Numbered from the stretch's first letter, positions 1-9,296 are shown. The stretch: DNA of 64,000 bases from an uncultured Sinobacteraceae bacterium (GCA_903822975.1 CAIJRD010000010.1:1-64000), one strand, 5' to 3'. The notes: a model not told the origin generated them from the sequence alone. Translations and numbers: made by a program.

Positions 1-1
1 G

Positions 2-349
2 ATGCTGGTGCTCTTGATCATGCTGATCATCACGATTCCGGTGCAGACGCACGCGGTGAAGCTGGACATGCCCTCGGCCAACCAGCCGCCGCCGACAACC
101 CCGCCACCGGTGATCAACATCGAAGTCGACTTCGACGGCACCATCCTGTGGGATGGCAACGTCATCCCGGATCGTGAACTGCTGGAGACGCGCATGGAGC
201 AGGCCGCGGCGATGGTGCCGGAACCGGAAGTGCACATCCGCCCGGACAAGCTGGCCGAATACAAGTACGTCGCCGAAGTACTGGCCGAAGCCCAGCGCCT
301 CGGCCTGCATCAGATCGGCATCGTCGGCAACGAACAGTTTCTGCAGTAG
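2..349 (+). CDS. exbD: ExbD/TolR-family biopolymer transport protein (5' end outside window)
   Basis: C-terminal 115 residues of an ExbD-like protein; the start lies upstream of the window. The visible part begins inside the single transmembrane helix (LVLLIMLIITIPV) and continues into the periplasmic domain, with the Pro-rich linker after the membrane and the closing IGIVGNEQFLQ strand usual for the family. ExbD works with ExbB and TonB to pass proton-motive force to outer-membrane receptors. Two TonB receptors lie further along this window and are plausible clients. The next gene encodes a secreted TPR protein, an arrangement common in ExbB-ExbD-TonB-TPR clusters. Confidence 0.85.
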   Translation: MLVLLIMLIITIPVQTHAVKLDMPSANQPPPTTPPPVINIEVDFDGTILWDGNVIPDRELLETRMEQAAAMVPEPEVHIRPDKLAEYKYVAEVLAEAQRLGLHQIGIVGNEQFLQ

Positions 350-514
350 CGTCGTCGCGTCTGAAGTCGAGCATGAATTCGAATACCGGGATGACGCACA
401 ACTGATCTCTTAACCTGCAAGTCCTCGCACTTAAGCGACCGCAGTACGCGTCAACCCCGCTACATGAAGCACGTCAGCAGCACCAACGTCTGCACCCTTG
501 TCAGGAACACTGTG

Positions 515-1804
515 ATGAACGTAGCCCGCAAAACCTTCACGCTGATCGCCCGCACCCTCACCGTGCTCGCGCTGTGCAGCAGCATCCACGCCGCGATTGC
601 TGCGGATGCCAAGCAGACCGTGCGTCCGGAACTGGGCAAGCCACTGCAAGCGGCTCAGGCTGCTTTGCAGGCCAAGAAATATGATGAGGCGGCGAATGAT
701 CTCGCCACCGCAGAGAAAGTCGGCAACCTCACGCCGTATGAAAAATACGTCATCACTCGCTTGCATGCGTCGGTCGCACTCGGCAAGGGTGACTACAAGG
801 GCGCGGCCGGTTACTACGACTCACTCCTTGCATCCGGCCAGCTGCCGCCGGCCGATCAGCTGCAGACGCTGGAGATTCTCGCCAAGCTGAACTACAGCGC
901 CAAGGATTTCCCGAAGACCGTCGATGCCATTCAGCGCTACAAGGCGGCCGGCGGTAAGGATGCAGCGACACTGTCGATCCTGCCGCAGGCCGAATATCTC
1001 GCCGGAAAGTACGCCGATGCCGCGCGCGATCTGACTGCACAGGTCTCCGCCATGGAAGCCGCAGGCCAAGCGCCAACCGAAACACAATTGCAGCTGCTGG
1101 CGAGCTGCGCGCTCAAGCAGAACGACATGCCGGGCTATGCCACTGCGCTGGAAAAGCTGGTGACGTATTTCCCGAAACCGGACTACTGGCTCGACCTGAT
1201 TGCACGCACCGCGGGCCGACCGGGCTTCACCGACAAGCTCTCGCTCGACCTCGACCGTCTGCGCATGCGCACCGGCACGTTCCGCAATGCCAGCGAATAT
1301 CTGGAGGCAACCGAACTCGCGGTGCAGGCCGGATATCCGGGCGAGGCCGACAGCTTCCTGAAAGCCGGCTACGCACAGAAGGTCTTGGGGACCGGTAATC
1401 CTGCAGATATCGATCGGCAGAAGCGCCTGCAGGATCTGGTCGACAAAAAGATTGCAGCCGATAAGGCGACCCTTGCACAGGGTGCAACACAGGCGGCAAG
1501 CATGCCGACGGGAGACGGGCTGGTGAACACCGGCTTTGCCTACGTCACCTACGGCCAGGCCGACAAGGGTCTGCCGCTGATGCAGCAGGGACTCACCAAG
1601 GGCGGGTTGAAGAATCCCGACATCGCCAAACTGCACTATGGCTACGCGCTTCTGATCGCCGGCAAGAAAGACGATGCATTGAAAGCCTTTCAGGATGTGA
1701 AGGGAACCGATGGCAGCAAGGATGTGGCACGTCTGTATGGCATCAGTGCACGCAGCAGCGCCGCCTCGGCAAAACCTGCTGCCGCAGGCAAGCCGACAAA
1801 GTAA
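515..1804 (+). CDS. Secreted tetratricopeptide-repeat protein of TonB-type cluster
   Basis: 429 residues from ATG 515, preferred over the in-frame ATG 464 because an AGGA ribosome site lies just upstream and translation then opens with a clean signal peptide (MNVARKTFTLIARTLTVLAL, cleavage near AIA-AD). The mature part is helical with TPR-like units (for example LQAKKYDEAANDLATAEK and FAYVTYGQADKGLPLMQQGL) and a charged Ala/Lys-rich tail. Such periplasmic TPR proteins often sit at the end of ExbBD-TonB operons, and here the ExbD gene ends 165 bases upstream. A role as accessory to TonB-dependent transport is inferred from context; no catalytic motif is visible. Confidence 0.75.
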   Translation: MNVARKTFTLIARTLTVLALCSSIHAAIAADAKQTVRPELGKPLQAAQAALQAKKYDEAANDLATAEKVGNLTPYEKYVITRLHASVALGKGDYKGAAGYYDSLLASGQLPPADQLQTLEILAKLNYSAKDFPKTVDAIQRYKAAGGKDAATLSILPQAEYLAGKYADAARDLTAQVSAMEAAGQAPTETQLQLLASCALKQNDMPGYATALEKLVTYFPKPDYWLDLIARTAGRPGFTDKLSLDLDRLRMRTGTFRNASEYLEATELAVQAGYPGEADSFLKAGYAQKVLGTGNPADIDRQKRLQDLVDKKIAADKATLAQGATQAASMPTGDGLVNTGFAYVTYGQADKGLPLMQQGLTKGGLKNPDIAKLHYGYALLIAGKKDDALKAFQDVKGTDGSKDVARLYGISARSSAASAKPAAAGKPTK

Positions 1805-1901
1805 TTCGAAGCACGTCGAGGCGAAAATCGCGTCGGCCTGCCAAGAAGTCTCAGGCGTTCGACCCAGCTAAAAATGCTGCGGTCGAATCGTGGACTAAGC
1901 A

Positions 1902-1949
1902 GGACTCGAAGCCTCGAGTCCTGAAATATCGCCTGAAATCGGGCGATAT
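1902..1949. terminator. Two adjacent perfect stem-loops
   Basis: GGACTCGA-AGCC-TCGAGTCC (1902-1921) is a perfect 8-bp stem with a 4-base loop. ATATCGCC (1926-1933) pairs with GGCGATAT (1942-1949) around an 8-base loop. They lie about 100 bases after the TPR gene. No T-run follows, so intrinsic termination is only a possibility. Confidence 0.35.
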
Positions 1950-2237
1950 CGCTATATCGCGGCGCAACGCACGGAAAACGCTCGTGCATGCGCGCCAAGC
2001 GGAATAGCATCAGCCTTGCAGGCAATCTCCGAAACTCCATGCAGCTATGCGACCGCGGGAGTTCCCATTCGATGATCTGGAGCCGTGCGATCAGGAGTCG
2101 ATTCGTGTGGCAGCACAATTCCTCCACGCAGCTATTTCCGAACCTGAGTCGATCACACGCAACACATTCGGAATCGCGGCCGTTTCGCACGATGTAATCG
2201 AATCGCTGTCACACCTATCGATCTGCATTCAAATATA

Positions 2238-2253
2238 GGTGTGCTAGCGTACG
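2238..2253. promoter_or_regulatory. Palindromic operator, motif A, site 1
   Basis: GGTGTGCTAGCGTACG matches the shared palindrome GGTAYGCTAGCRTACC at 14 of 16 positions. It lies 45 bases upstream of the acyl-CoA dehydrogenase start and overlaps the right arm of an ACACCTAT/ATAGGTGT inverted repeat. A TetR-type repressor site is inferred from its size, symmetry and recurrence. Confidence 0.6.
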
Positions 2254-2298
2254 ATCTAGTACACTGCCGTTCCATTCATCGACATCGAGCGCGTGTTC

Positions 2299-3456
2299 AT
2301 GATTCCACGCACCCTGTTTTCCTCTGAGCACGAACAGTTCCGCGATTCGATCCGGCGGTTCATCGACAAAGAGATCGTGCCGTTCCACGAGCAATGGGAG
2401 GATGCGGGTATCGTCGATCGCGCCCTGTGGCCGAAAGCTGGCGCGGCCGGTCTCCTCTGCCCGAATCTGCCGGAAGAATATGGCGGCTACGGTGCCGATT
2501 TCCTGTTCAACGTCGTCATCATCGAAGAGCTCTCACGTGCCGGTGTTACCGGACCGGGGTTCTCGGTGCACTCGGATATGGTCGCAACATACATCTACAC
2601 CTTCGGCACCGAGGCGCAGAAGCAGCGCTGGTTGCCAAAGATGGCATCTGGCGACGTTATCGGCGCGCTTGGGCTCACCGAGCCCTCGGCGGGCAGTGAC
2701 CTCAAAGCGATTCGTACGCGCGCGGTACGCGATGGCGACGACTACGTGATCAGCGGACAGAAGGTGTATATCTCCAACGGTCAGCTTTGCGACGTGATCG
2801 TACTTGCCTGCAAGACCGATCCTGCCGCCGGAGCAAAGGGGATGAGCTTCATCCTTGTCGAGACCGACCGCCCGGGATTCCGGCGCGGACGCAACCTCAA
2901 GAAAATCGGGTTGAAGGCGCAGGACACGTCGGAGCTTTTTTTCGACGAAGTTCGAGTGCCAGTTTCAAACCTTCTCGGACGCGAAGGCGGTGCCTTCGCG
3001 ATGGCGATGAGCAAGCTTGCCGAGGAGCGGCTTTCCATCGCAGTGTCGGCGATGTCGCTGGTTGAAGCGGCGATCGGCTGGACCATCGAATACACACAGG
3101 ATCGCAAGGCTTTTGGCCAGACCATCAGCGACTTCCAGAATACGCGCTTCAAGATCGCAGAATTGCATGCCGAGGCGCTGGCCAAACGCGTGTTTGTTGA
3201 TCGCTGCATCGCGCTGCACCTGAACAAGGAGCTGACCGCGGTCGATGCCGCTGCGGCAAAGATGTTGTGCACCGAGTTGCAATGTCGTGTCGTCGATGAG
3301 TGCCTGCAGTTCTTCGGCGGGTACGGCTACATGTGGGAATACCCGATCGCGCGTGCTTACGCAGATGCCCGCATCCGCAAGATTGCCGGTGGCACCTCGG
3401 AAGTCATGCGCGAAATCATCGGTCGAGAATTGTTCAAGAAGCGCGCCGACGCCTGA
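2299..3456 (+). CDS. Acyl-CoA dehydrogenase
   Basis: 385 residues, full family length. FAD-dependent alpha,beta-dehydrogenation of an acyl-CoA. Visible family signatures are GLTEPSAGSDL (about 125-135) in the FAD/substrate domain, DRKAFGQTISDFQ, and the C-terminal FGGYGYMWEYPIARAYAD segment. The loop that carries the catalytic Glu in medium-chain enzymes reads GGT instead of EGT, as in long-chain or isovaleryl-type enzymes, where the base comes from another helix. A Glu is present in the corresponding stretch (AEERLSIAVSAMSLVEA). ATG 2299 is chosen; an in-frame GTG at 2293 is possible. An operator lies just upstream. Substrate unknown. Confidence 0.9.
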   Translation: MIPRTLFSSEHEQFRDSIRRFIDKEIVPFHEQWEDAGIVDRALWPKAGAAGLLCPNLPEEYGGYGADFLFNVVIIEELSRAGVTGPGFSVHSDMVATYIYTFGTEAQKQRWLPKMASGDVIGALGLTEPSAGSDLKAIRTRAVRDGDDYVISGQKVYISNGQLCDVIVLACKTDPAAGAKGMSFILVETDRPGFRRGRNLKKIGLKAQDTSELFFDEVRVPVSNLLGREGGAFAMAMSKLAEERLSIAVSAMSLVEAAIGWTIEYTQDRKAFGQTISDFQNTRFKIAELHAEALAKRVFVDRCIALHLNKELTAVDAAAAKMLCTELQCRVVDECLQFFGGYGYMWEYPIARAYADARIRKIAGGTSEVMREIIGRELFKKRADA

Positions 3457-3535
3457 AGCGAACGCCGCGTACCCGGGCTTCGCCGCAGTATTGAGTGATA
3501 AAGCAGAGCAAGCTTGCGTGTCGCGCGCGCCGGAC

Positions 3536-4324
3536 TCAGCGCCCGTAGAACGTCGGGGCCCGCTTCTCGCCGAACGCTGTAATCGCTTCGCGTGCGTCAG
3601 CAGTTGTTGCGAGGAAGGTCTGAAACTCCGCCTCCATCGTCAGCGTATCCGACAGGCTGGACGTCAGCGACAGTCGTGCTAATCGCTTGGTCAGCGCGAG
3701 CGCCAGCGGTGCGCGCGCGGCCAGTTTTGTTGCCCACTGCTCGCAATCGCCGCGCAAGGCCTCGGGCATCACGACCCGGTTGGCAATACCCAGTTGCAGG
3801 CACCGCTCAGCGGGAAGCTTCTCCGCGTCGGCGAGCATCTCAAACGCCCGCGCATAGCCTAAGCGGCGCGTCAGGAACCAGGCCGCTCCGCCATCCGGGA
3901 TCAGGCCGAGATTGATGAACGGAGACATCAGGTAGGCGCTGCTGTCCATCACGATGAGGTCGCAGGCCAGCACCAGCGATAAGCCGACGCCCGCGGCGGC
4001 ACCGTTGACCGCCGCGATGACTGGCTTGTCGATGCGGGTCAGGGCTTCGACGATCGGCTGGAAATCGTGGATCAAGGTGCGTGCGGTGCGTCGCGCACTG
4101 CTGTCTGGATTTTCCGCCGCCGCCTTCAGATCCGCCCCCGAACAGAACGCCTTGCCGTTAGCCGCAAGTACGACCGCACCGACGCCGGCGTCGCGCCCGA
4201 GTTCATCGAGGCTCGACAGCAGCGCGCGCCGCATCGGGATGTCGATCGCGTTCAACGCATCTGGTCGATTCAGTTCGATGATCGCAACGCGATCCTTGCG
4301 GGACAACACAACGGGCGTATTCAT
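3536..4324 (-). CDS. Enoyl-CoA hydratase/isomerase family protein
   Basis: 262 residues, a full-length crotonase-fold protein that should hydrate or isomerise an enoyl-CoA in beta-oxidation. The N-terminal oxyanion-hole segment (AFCSGADLKA) and the second one (AAVNGAAAGVGLSLVLACD) are intact. The usual catalytic Glu position in the LGLIPDGGAAWFL segment carries Asp. It is transcribed divergently from the 4499 operon, and the shared promoter region holds two copies of motif A, so the two units are probably co-regulated. Confidence 0.9.
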   Translation of the reverse strand: MNTPVVLSRKDRVAIIELNRPDALNAIDIPMRRALLSSLDELGRDAGVGAVVLAANGKAFCSGADLKAAAENPDSSARRTARTLIHDFQPIVEALTRIDKPVIAAVNGAAAGVGLSLVLACDLIVMDSSAYLMSPFINLGLIPDGGAAWFLTRRLGYARAFEMLADAEKLPAERCLQLGIANRVVMPEALRGDCEQWATKLAARAPLALALTKRLARLSLTSSLSDTLTMEAEFQTFLATTADAREAITAFGEKRAPTFYGR

Positions 4325-4394
4325 TTAAGTCGTTTTATGGCCTGGCAGGAACAGTGGCGAAATCATCGGGGTAGCAATCGAAATGTAAGTAGAT

Positions 4395-4410
4395 AGTATG
4401 CTAGCGCACA
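4395..4410. promoter_or_regulatory. Palindromic operator, motif A, site 2a
   Basis: AGTATGCTAGCGCACA keeps the GCTAGC core and most of the left arm of GGTAYGCTAGCRTACC. It sits between the divergent enoyl-CoA hydratase and HMG-CoA-synthase-like genes. Confidence 0.5.
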
Positions 4411-4418
4411 AAAAACAT

Positions 4419-4434
4419 AGTAAGCTAGAGGACG
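4419..4434. promoter_or_regulatory. Palindromic operator, motif A, degenerate site 2b
   Basis: AGTAAGCTAGAGGACG, 24 bases from site 2a, keeps only the left half and core of motif A. Two sites in one divergent promoter would suit control of both directions. Confidence 0.35.
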
Positions 4435-4498
4435 ACCTAGCAGACAATATCAGCAGTCTCGGCTCGAGTGCGCGACGCACTCCCAGTTTGGAGGAAAT

Positions 4499-5944
4499 GT
4501 GACGGATAGCAGGGTTGTTGGCATCAAGGCTTTTGGCGCCTATGTTCCGCGTCATCGCATGCAGCGCGCCGCAATTGCGGCTGCCCACGCCTGGGCATTT
4601 CCGGGCTTGAAGGGTCTCGCCAAAGGTGAGCGTTCGATGTGCAGCTGGGATGAAGACGTCATCACGATGGCGGTGGAAGCCGGACGCGATTGCCTGCGCG
4701 GCAGCAGCGCCGACGCACTGCAGCAATTGACCCTCGCCAGCACCACCGCGCCCTACGCTGATTTGAATAACGCGGTATTGATTGGCTCCGTGCTGGGCGT
4801 GTCGACCGATTGCAGCGCGAACGAATTCGCCGGCTCGACCCGCGCAGGTTTGAGTGCGGTGATCGCCGCCTGCGAGTCGGGGATCGACGGCGACCGCATG
4901 GTTGTCGCGGCCGACGCGCGGACGGGCAAGCCGGGTAGTACGCAAGAGATGCAGTACGGCTGCGGTGCCGGCGCGCTGACGCTCGGCAGTGGCGACGTAC
5001 TTGCGAAATTTCTCGGTGCCGAAACGCTGTCGGTGCCGTTTGTCAGCAGCTTCCGTAAATCGGGAGAGCGCTTCGACTACGGCTGGGAAGAGCGCTGGAT
5101 TCGCGACGAAGGCGTCGCCAAGATCATTCCGGCGGCCGTGCGCCGTCTGCTCGATCAGGCGGGTGTCGCCAAAGATCGCACGCTGTGGTTCGGCATGTCC
5201 GGCGGTGGGATCGCCAGCGACAAGCTGGTCGCCAAGACACTCGGCATTGCGCCCGAGAAAATTCTTCCGGATCTGCAAGGGCAGGTCGGCGATACCGGTG
5301 CGGCACAGCCGCTGCTGCTGTTAATCGCGGCGCTTGAACGCGCCGCCCCGGGCGACGTCATCGTCGTCACCTCGTTCGCACAAGGCTGCGAAGTCATCGC
5401 CTTCGAAATGCAGCAGTCGCAACCGGCGACACCGCGCCGTGGCTTGGCGGGTTCGATTGCGCGCCGCATCGAAGAAACTGCGTATCTGAAGTTGCTGTCG
5501 TTCGATGGTCATGTCGAACTCGACTGGGGCATGCGCGGCGAAACCGACAACAAGACCGCATTGACGCAGTTGTATCGTTCGTCGCGCCAAGTATTGGGAT
5601 TCGCTGGCGGCAAGTGCAGCCAATGCGGCGCCGTGCAGTTCCCACGTTTGCCGGCCTGCGTTAATTGCAGTGCTGTCGATTCGCAAGCCGAATATGCGTT
5701 GGCCGATGAGCCAGCCAAGGTCGCGACCTATACCGCCGACTGGCTGATGTATACGCCGGCGCCGCCGCTGTACGTCGGACTCGTGCAGTTCGATGTCGGC
5801 GCGCGCCTGTTGATGGAAATCGTCGGAGTCGGCAGTGCAGGACTCGAAGTCGGCACGCCGCTGGAAATGAGCTTCCGCATCAAGGAGCGCGATCGCATGC
5901 GGCATTTCGATCGCTACTTCTGGAAAGCCACACCGACCGTCTGA
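4499..5944 (+). CDS. HMG-CoA synthase-like / DUF35 (zinc ribbon, OB-fold) fusion protein
   Basis: 481 residues from GTG 4499, 4 bases after GGAGG. The first ~350 residues have the thiolase-like fold of HMG-CoA synthase/KAS III proteins. The rest is a DUF35 module with a zinc ribbon (Cys373, Cys376, Cys387, Cys390) and an OB-fold. In known systems DUF35 partners join HMG-CoA synthase/thiolase complexes in archaea and the aldolase step of actinobacterial sterol side-chain breakdown. At the place where HMG-CoA synthases carry the nucleophilic Cys (EFAC-type motif) this protein reads NEFAGSTRAG, so ordinary condensation is doubtful. It heads an operon with a thiolase 14 bases downstream and may act with it. 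Confidence 0.75.
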   Translation: MTDSRVVGIKAFGAYVPRHRMQRAAIAAAHAWAFPGLKGLAKGERSMCSWDEDVITMAVEAGRDCLRGSSADALQQLTLASTTAPYADLNNAVLIGSVLGVSTDCSANEFAGSTRAGLSAVIAACESGIDGDRMVVAADARTGKPGSTQEMQYGCGAGALTLGSGDVLAKFLGAETLSVPFVSSFRKSGERFDYGWEERWIRDEGVAKIIPAAVRRLLDQAGVAKDRTLWFGMSGGGIASDKLVAKTLGIAPEKILPDLQGQVGDTGAAQPLLLLIAALERAAPGDVIVVTSFAQGCEVIAFEMQQSQPATPRRGLAGSIARRIEETAYLKLLSFDGHVELDWGMRGETDNKTALTQLYRSSRQVLGFAGGKCSQCGAVQFPRLPACVNCSAVDSQAEYALADEPAKVATYTADWLMYTPAPPLYVGLVQFDVGARLLMEIVGVGSAGLEVGTPLEMSFRIKERDRMRHFDRYFWKATPTV

Positions 5945-5958
5945 ATTCGGAGAATCCA

Positions 5959-7161
5959 ATGGCAAGCGGAATCAAGGACAAGGTCGCCATCATCGGCATG
6001 GGCTGTTCGCGTTTCGGCGAACGCTGGGACAGCGGTACCGAAGAACTCGTCACCGAAGCCTTCGGCGAGGCTCTTCGCGATGCCGGCATCGACCGCAAAC
6101 AGATCGGCGCAGCCTGGTACGGCTCGGCTGCCGATCGCGTCAATGTCGGCAACTCGGCGATTCCGCTGTCGACAGCGCTGCGCCTGGAAGGCATTCCGGT
6201 GACGCGTGTTGAAAACATGTGTGCAACCGGAACCGAAGCGCTGCGCGGCGCGACTTACGCAGTCGCCTCCGGTGCCGTGGATATCGCACTGGCCATCGGC
6301 GCGGAAAAACTCAAGGACACCGGCTACGGTGGCCTGCCGGTGCCGTCGAAGGGGACGTTCAACGATCTATGGATGCCGTACTCGTCGGCGCCGGCCGGAT
6401 TCGCCCAGCTGGCCGCCGGCTACCGCGCCAAGCACGGCATCAGCAAGGAAGATCTGAAGCAGGCAATCGGGCGGGTTTCGTGGAAGAGTCACCAGAACGG
6501 CGCGAAAAATCCAAAGGCACATCTGCAGAAAGCCGTGTCGATGGAAACGATTCTGAACGCGCCGATGATTGCCGAGCCGCTCGGCGTGTTCGACTGTTGC
6601 GGCGTCAGCGACGGCGCGGCCTGCGCGATCGTCACCACGCCGGAGATCGCACGCGCACTCGGCAAGCGCGATCTGATCACGATCAAAGCACTGCAGCTGT
6701 CTGCCAGCGCCGGGCGTGAATGGGGAACGGCGGAATGGGACGGTAGCTATGTGCCGAACACGCGCAATGCCGCGCAGGCGGCTTACAAGGAAGCCGGCAT
6801 CACCAATCCACGCAAGGAGCTGTCGGCGCTGGAAGTACACGATTGCTTCTCGATCACCGAACTGGTGACGATGGAAGACCTCGGCGTATCCGAAGACGGC
6901 AAGGCCTGGCGCGACGTGCTCGACGGCGTGTTCGATGCCGACGGCGTGATCCCTTGCCAGATCGATGGTGGACTGAAGTGCTTCGGCCACCCAGTCGGCG
7001 CTTCGGGCTTGCGCATGGTTTACGAACACTATTTGCAGTTACAGGGCCGCGCCGGCGCGCGGCAGTTGAAAGACCCGCAGATGGGTCTGAGCCATAACCT
7101 TGGCGGCGTGCCGTACAACGGCATTTGCGCCATCAGCATTGTTGGTTTGGAAGGACGCTAG
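5959..7161 (+). CDS. Thiolase-family protein (acetyl-CoA acetyltransferase-like)
   Basis: 400 residues. The acyl-carrying Cys88 lies in NMCATGTEAL, followed by the conserved HDCFSITE segment and the C-terminal GHPVGASG motif, so the catalytic His/Cys set looks intact. The sequence resembles the SCP2/lipid-transfer thiolase group rather than FadA. It should cleave a 3-oxoacyl-CoA or form a C-C bond in reverse. Second gene of the 4499-12686 operon, directly behind the HMG-CoA-synthase/DUF35 fusion, which suggests a physical complex as seen with other DUF35 proteins. Confidence 0.85.
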   Translation: MASGIKDKVAIIGMGCSRFGERWDSGTEELVTEAFGEALRDAGIDRKQIGAAWYGSAADRVNVGNSAIPLSTALRLEGIPVTRVENMCATGTEALRGATYAVASGAVDIALAIGAEKLKDTGYGGLPVPSKGTFNDLWMPYSSAPAGFAQLAAGYRAKHGISKEDLKQAIGRVSWKSHQNGAKNPKAHLQKAVSMETILNAPMIAEPLGVFDCCGVSDGAACAIVTTPEIARALGKRDLITIKALQLSASAGREWGTAEWDGSYVPNTRNAAQAAYKEAGITNPRKELSALEVHDCFSITELVTMEDLGVSEDGKAWRDVLDGVFDADGVIPCQIDGGLKCFGHPVGASGLRMVYEHYLQLQGRAGARQLKDPQMGLSHNLGGVPYNGICAISIVGLEGR

Positions 7162-7245
7162 TCGAAAGCGCGTCGTGCACATCATCGTCGCTGCATCGGT
7201 GTGCACGAACAAGGACACAAACATTTTCGTACGAGGAGACAGTGC

Positions 7246-8226
7246 ATGAGCATGACTCAGCCGGACAGCAAGACCCTGGTGGACATCTATCAAAAGATGA
7301 CCCTGATCAAGCACAGCGACGATCGCGTGATTGGCGCGATGAAGGCCGGTCGCATGGTCATGCCGTACTACTCGGCACGCGGACAGGAATGCATTCCGTC
7401 GGCGATCAGCGTACAGCTGACCGACGAGGATTACCTGGTAACGATCTACCGTGGCGTGCACGACATGCTCGCCAAGGGCCTGCCGCCCAAGCTGCTGTGG
7501 GCAGAGCTCGCCGGCAAAGTCACCGGCAGTTGCAAGGGCAAGGGCGGACCGATGCATCTGACCTATCCGTCCAAGGGCTGCATGGTGACGACTGGTGTCG
7601 TCGGCGCAAGCATGCCGATTGCGTGCGGCCTCGGTCTCGCCGCGCAGCTGCGCGGCGAGAGCCGCGTCACCGTTGCCAACTTCGGCGACGGCGCTTCGAA
7701 TATAGGAGCATTCCACGAGTCGCTGAATCTCGCTGCCGTTTGGAAGCTGCCGGTGATCTTCGTCTGCCAGAACAACCGCTACGCCGAGCACACCGCGTAC
7801 TCGAAGGGTACCTCGGTCGAGCGCATCGCCGATCGTGCGGCGAGCTACAACATGCCGGGTCTGCATGTGGACGGCAACGATCCGATCGCGGTGTACAACG
7901 CGGCCAAGCAGGCGATCGCACGCGCACGCGCCGGTGAAGGGCCAACGCTGATCGAGGCGGTGACCTTCCGCTTCAACGGACATCTGATCGGCGATGCAGG
8001 CGAATACATTCCAAAGCCCGAGTACGAGCGAGCGGTCAAGGACGATCCGTATCCGCGCTATCGCAACTGGCTGGTCGAAAACAAGCACGCAACGGCTGCC
8101 GATCTCGATGCGATTGACGCATCGATCAAACAGCTGATCGACGAAGCCGAAGCCTTTGCGATGAGCAGCGCCGCCCCCGATGCCAGCGAAGTCAAGCGTG
8201 ATGTCTACGCCACCGAAATCGCCTGA
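7246..8226 (+). CDS. 2-oxoacid/acetoin dehydrogenase E1 component, alpha subunit
   Basis: 326 residues. ATG 7246 is chosen because GAGGAG lies 7 bases upstream; an upstream in-frame GTG has no such site. The thiamine diphosphate motif begins GDGASNIGAFHES and closes with VCQNN, as in E1alpha of pyruvate, branched-chain or acetoin dehydrogenases. It pairs with the beta subunit 11 bases downstream for oxidative decarboxylation of a 2-oxoacid or cleavage of an acyloin. Setting among acyl-CoA enzymes suggests a branched or unusual substrate rather than housekeeping pyruvate; this is inference. Confidence 0.9.
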   Translation: MSMTQPDSKTLVDIYQKMTLIKHSDDRVIGAMKAGRMVMPYYSARGQECIPSAISVQLTDEDYLVTIYRGVHDMLAKGLPPKLLWAELAGKVTGSCKGKGGPMHLTYPSKGCMVTTGVVGASMPIACGLGLAAQLRGESRVTVANFGDGASNIGAFHESLNLAAVWKLPVIFVCQNNRYAEHTAYSKGTSVERIADRAASYNMPGLHVDGNDPIAVYNAAKQAIARARAGEGPTLIEAVTFRFNGHLIGDAGEYIPKPEYERAVKDDPYPRYRNWLVENKHATAADLDAIDASIKQLIDEAEAFAMSSAAPDASEVKRDVYATEIA

Positions 8227-8237
8227 AGGAGAACGAC

Positions 8238-9293
8238 ATGAGTGAAGTGAAGAATTTCGGCGACACCGAAGCCAGCAAGGCCGCAGATGTGAACCTCGGC
8301 GATGCTCCGAAGAAAGCCGCGCCCGTCAACATGATTCAGTCGCTGAACTGGGCACTGCACGACGCGATGGAAGCGGATGCAAACGTCATCGTGTTCGGCG
8401 AGGAAATCGCCGATCCGGAAGGCGGTGGCATCGTCAAGATCAGCAGCGGCCTGTCGACCAAATACGGCAACCGCGTGCGTTCCACGCCGATCTCCGAGAT
8501 GGGCTTCATGGGTGCGGCGGTCGGTGCGGCGGTGGTCGGCTTCAAGCCTGTAGTCGAAATCATGCTGATGAATTTCGTTGCGGTCTGTATGGACCAGATC
8601 ACCAACCACGCCGCCAAGCTGCGCTTCATGTCGGGCGGGCAGACGCATGTGCCGATGGTGATCCGCACCATGACCGGCTCCGGGTTTCAGAACGGCGGCC
8701 AGCATTCGGATTTCCTCGAAGCCTGGTTCTGTCACACACCCGGCATCAAGGTGGTCATGCCGAGCAATCCGGCCGACGGCTACGGCCTGCTGCGCTCGGC
8801 GATCGATGACGAAGATCCGGTGCTGTTCATCGAACATTTGAACAATTACTGGACGCCCGGTGCGGCACCCGAACGCGGCAAGAAGATACCGCTCGGCAAG
8901 GCGCGCATTCATCGCCCTGGTAAAGATGTCACCGTGATCGGCTATAGCCGCTCGATGCTCGACATCCCGCCGGTGGTGGAAAAGCTCGCCAAGGAGGGCA
9001 TCGACTGCGAAGTCATCGACCTGCGCACCGTGCAGCCGATGGACATGGACACCATCCTCACCTCGGTCAAGAAAACCGGCCGTGCTGTCATCGTGCACGA
9101 GGCCTGCCGCTCATTCGGTGTGGGTGCCGAGCTGTCGTCGCGCATCCACGAGGCACTCTTCCGCGAACTCAAAGCGCCGGTCGAACGCGTTGCCAGCGAA
9201 GACTGCCCGGTACCGTATGCGCCGCCGCTCGAAGCCGCTTATTTGTACACGCACGCCGAACTCGAAGCTTCCATCCGCAAGACACTGGCCTAA
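8238..9293 (+). CDS. 2-oxoacid/acetoin dehydrogenase E1 component, beta subunit
   Basis: 351 residues with an AAGGAGA ribosome site. Transketolase-like pyrimidine-binding and C-terminal domains are recognisable (IVFGEEIADPEGGG, STPISEMGFMGAAVGAA, VIDLRTVQPMDMDTI). The first ~35 residues are an extra polar Ala/Asp-rich extension ahead of the conserved MIQSLNWALHDAM start of the domain. With the alpha subunit it forms the E1 heterotetramer. The lipoyl protein gene starts 3 bases after its stop, so the complex is translated as a unit. Confidence 0.9.
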   Translation: MSEVKNFGDTEASKAADVNLGDAPKKAAPVNMIQSLNWALHDAMEADANVIVFGEEIADPEGGGIVKISSGLSTKYGNRVRSTPISEMGFMGAAVGAAVVGFKPVVEIMLMNFVAVCMDQITNHAAKLRFMSGGQTHVPMVIRTMTGSGFQNGGQHSDFLEAWFCHTPGIKVVMPSNPADGYGLLRSAIDDEDPVLFIEHLNNYWTPGAAPERGKKIPLGKARIHRPGKDVTVIGYSRSMLDIPPVVEKLAKEGIDCEVIDLRTVQPMDMDTILTSVKKTGRAVIVHEACRSFGVGAELSSRIHEALFRELKAPVERVASEDCPVPYAPPLEAAYLYTHAELEASIRKTLA

Positions 9294-9296
9294 CAC

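Larger units (their letters stand above)
1805..2298. other. Intergenic region with hairpins and an operator
   Basis: About 490 bases without a convincing gene; short reading frames here lack ribosome sites and family resemblance. It holds the two stem-loops at 1902-1949, an 8-bp inverted repeat ACACCTAT (2211-2218) / ATAGGTGT (2235-2242), and the palindromic operator at 2238-2253 in front of the acyl-CoA dehydrogenase. Confidence 0.6.

Noticed and set aside
1690..2190. 166-codon minus-strand frame overlapping the TPR gene end
   Set aside because: Mostly antisense to the TPR gene and Arg-rich; no ribosome site or recognisable motif.
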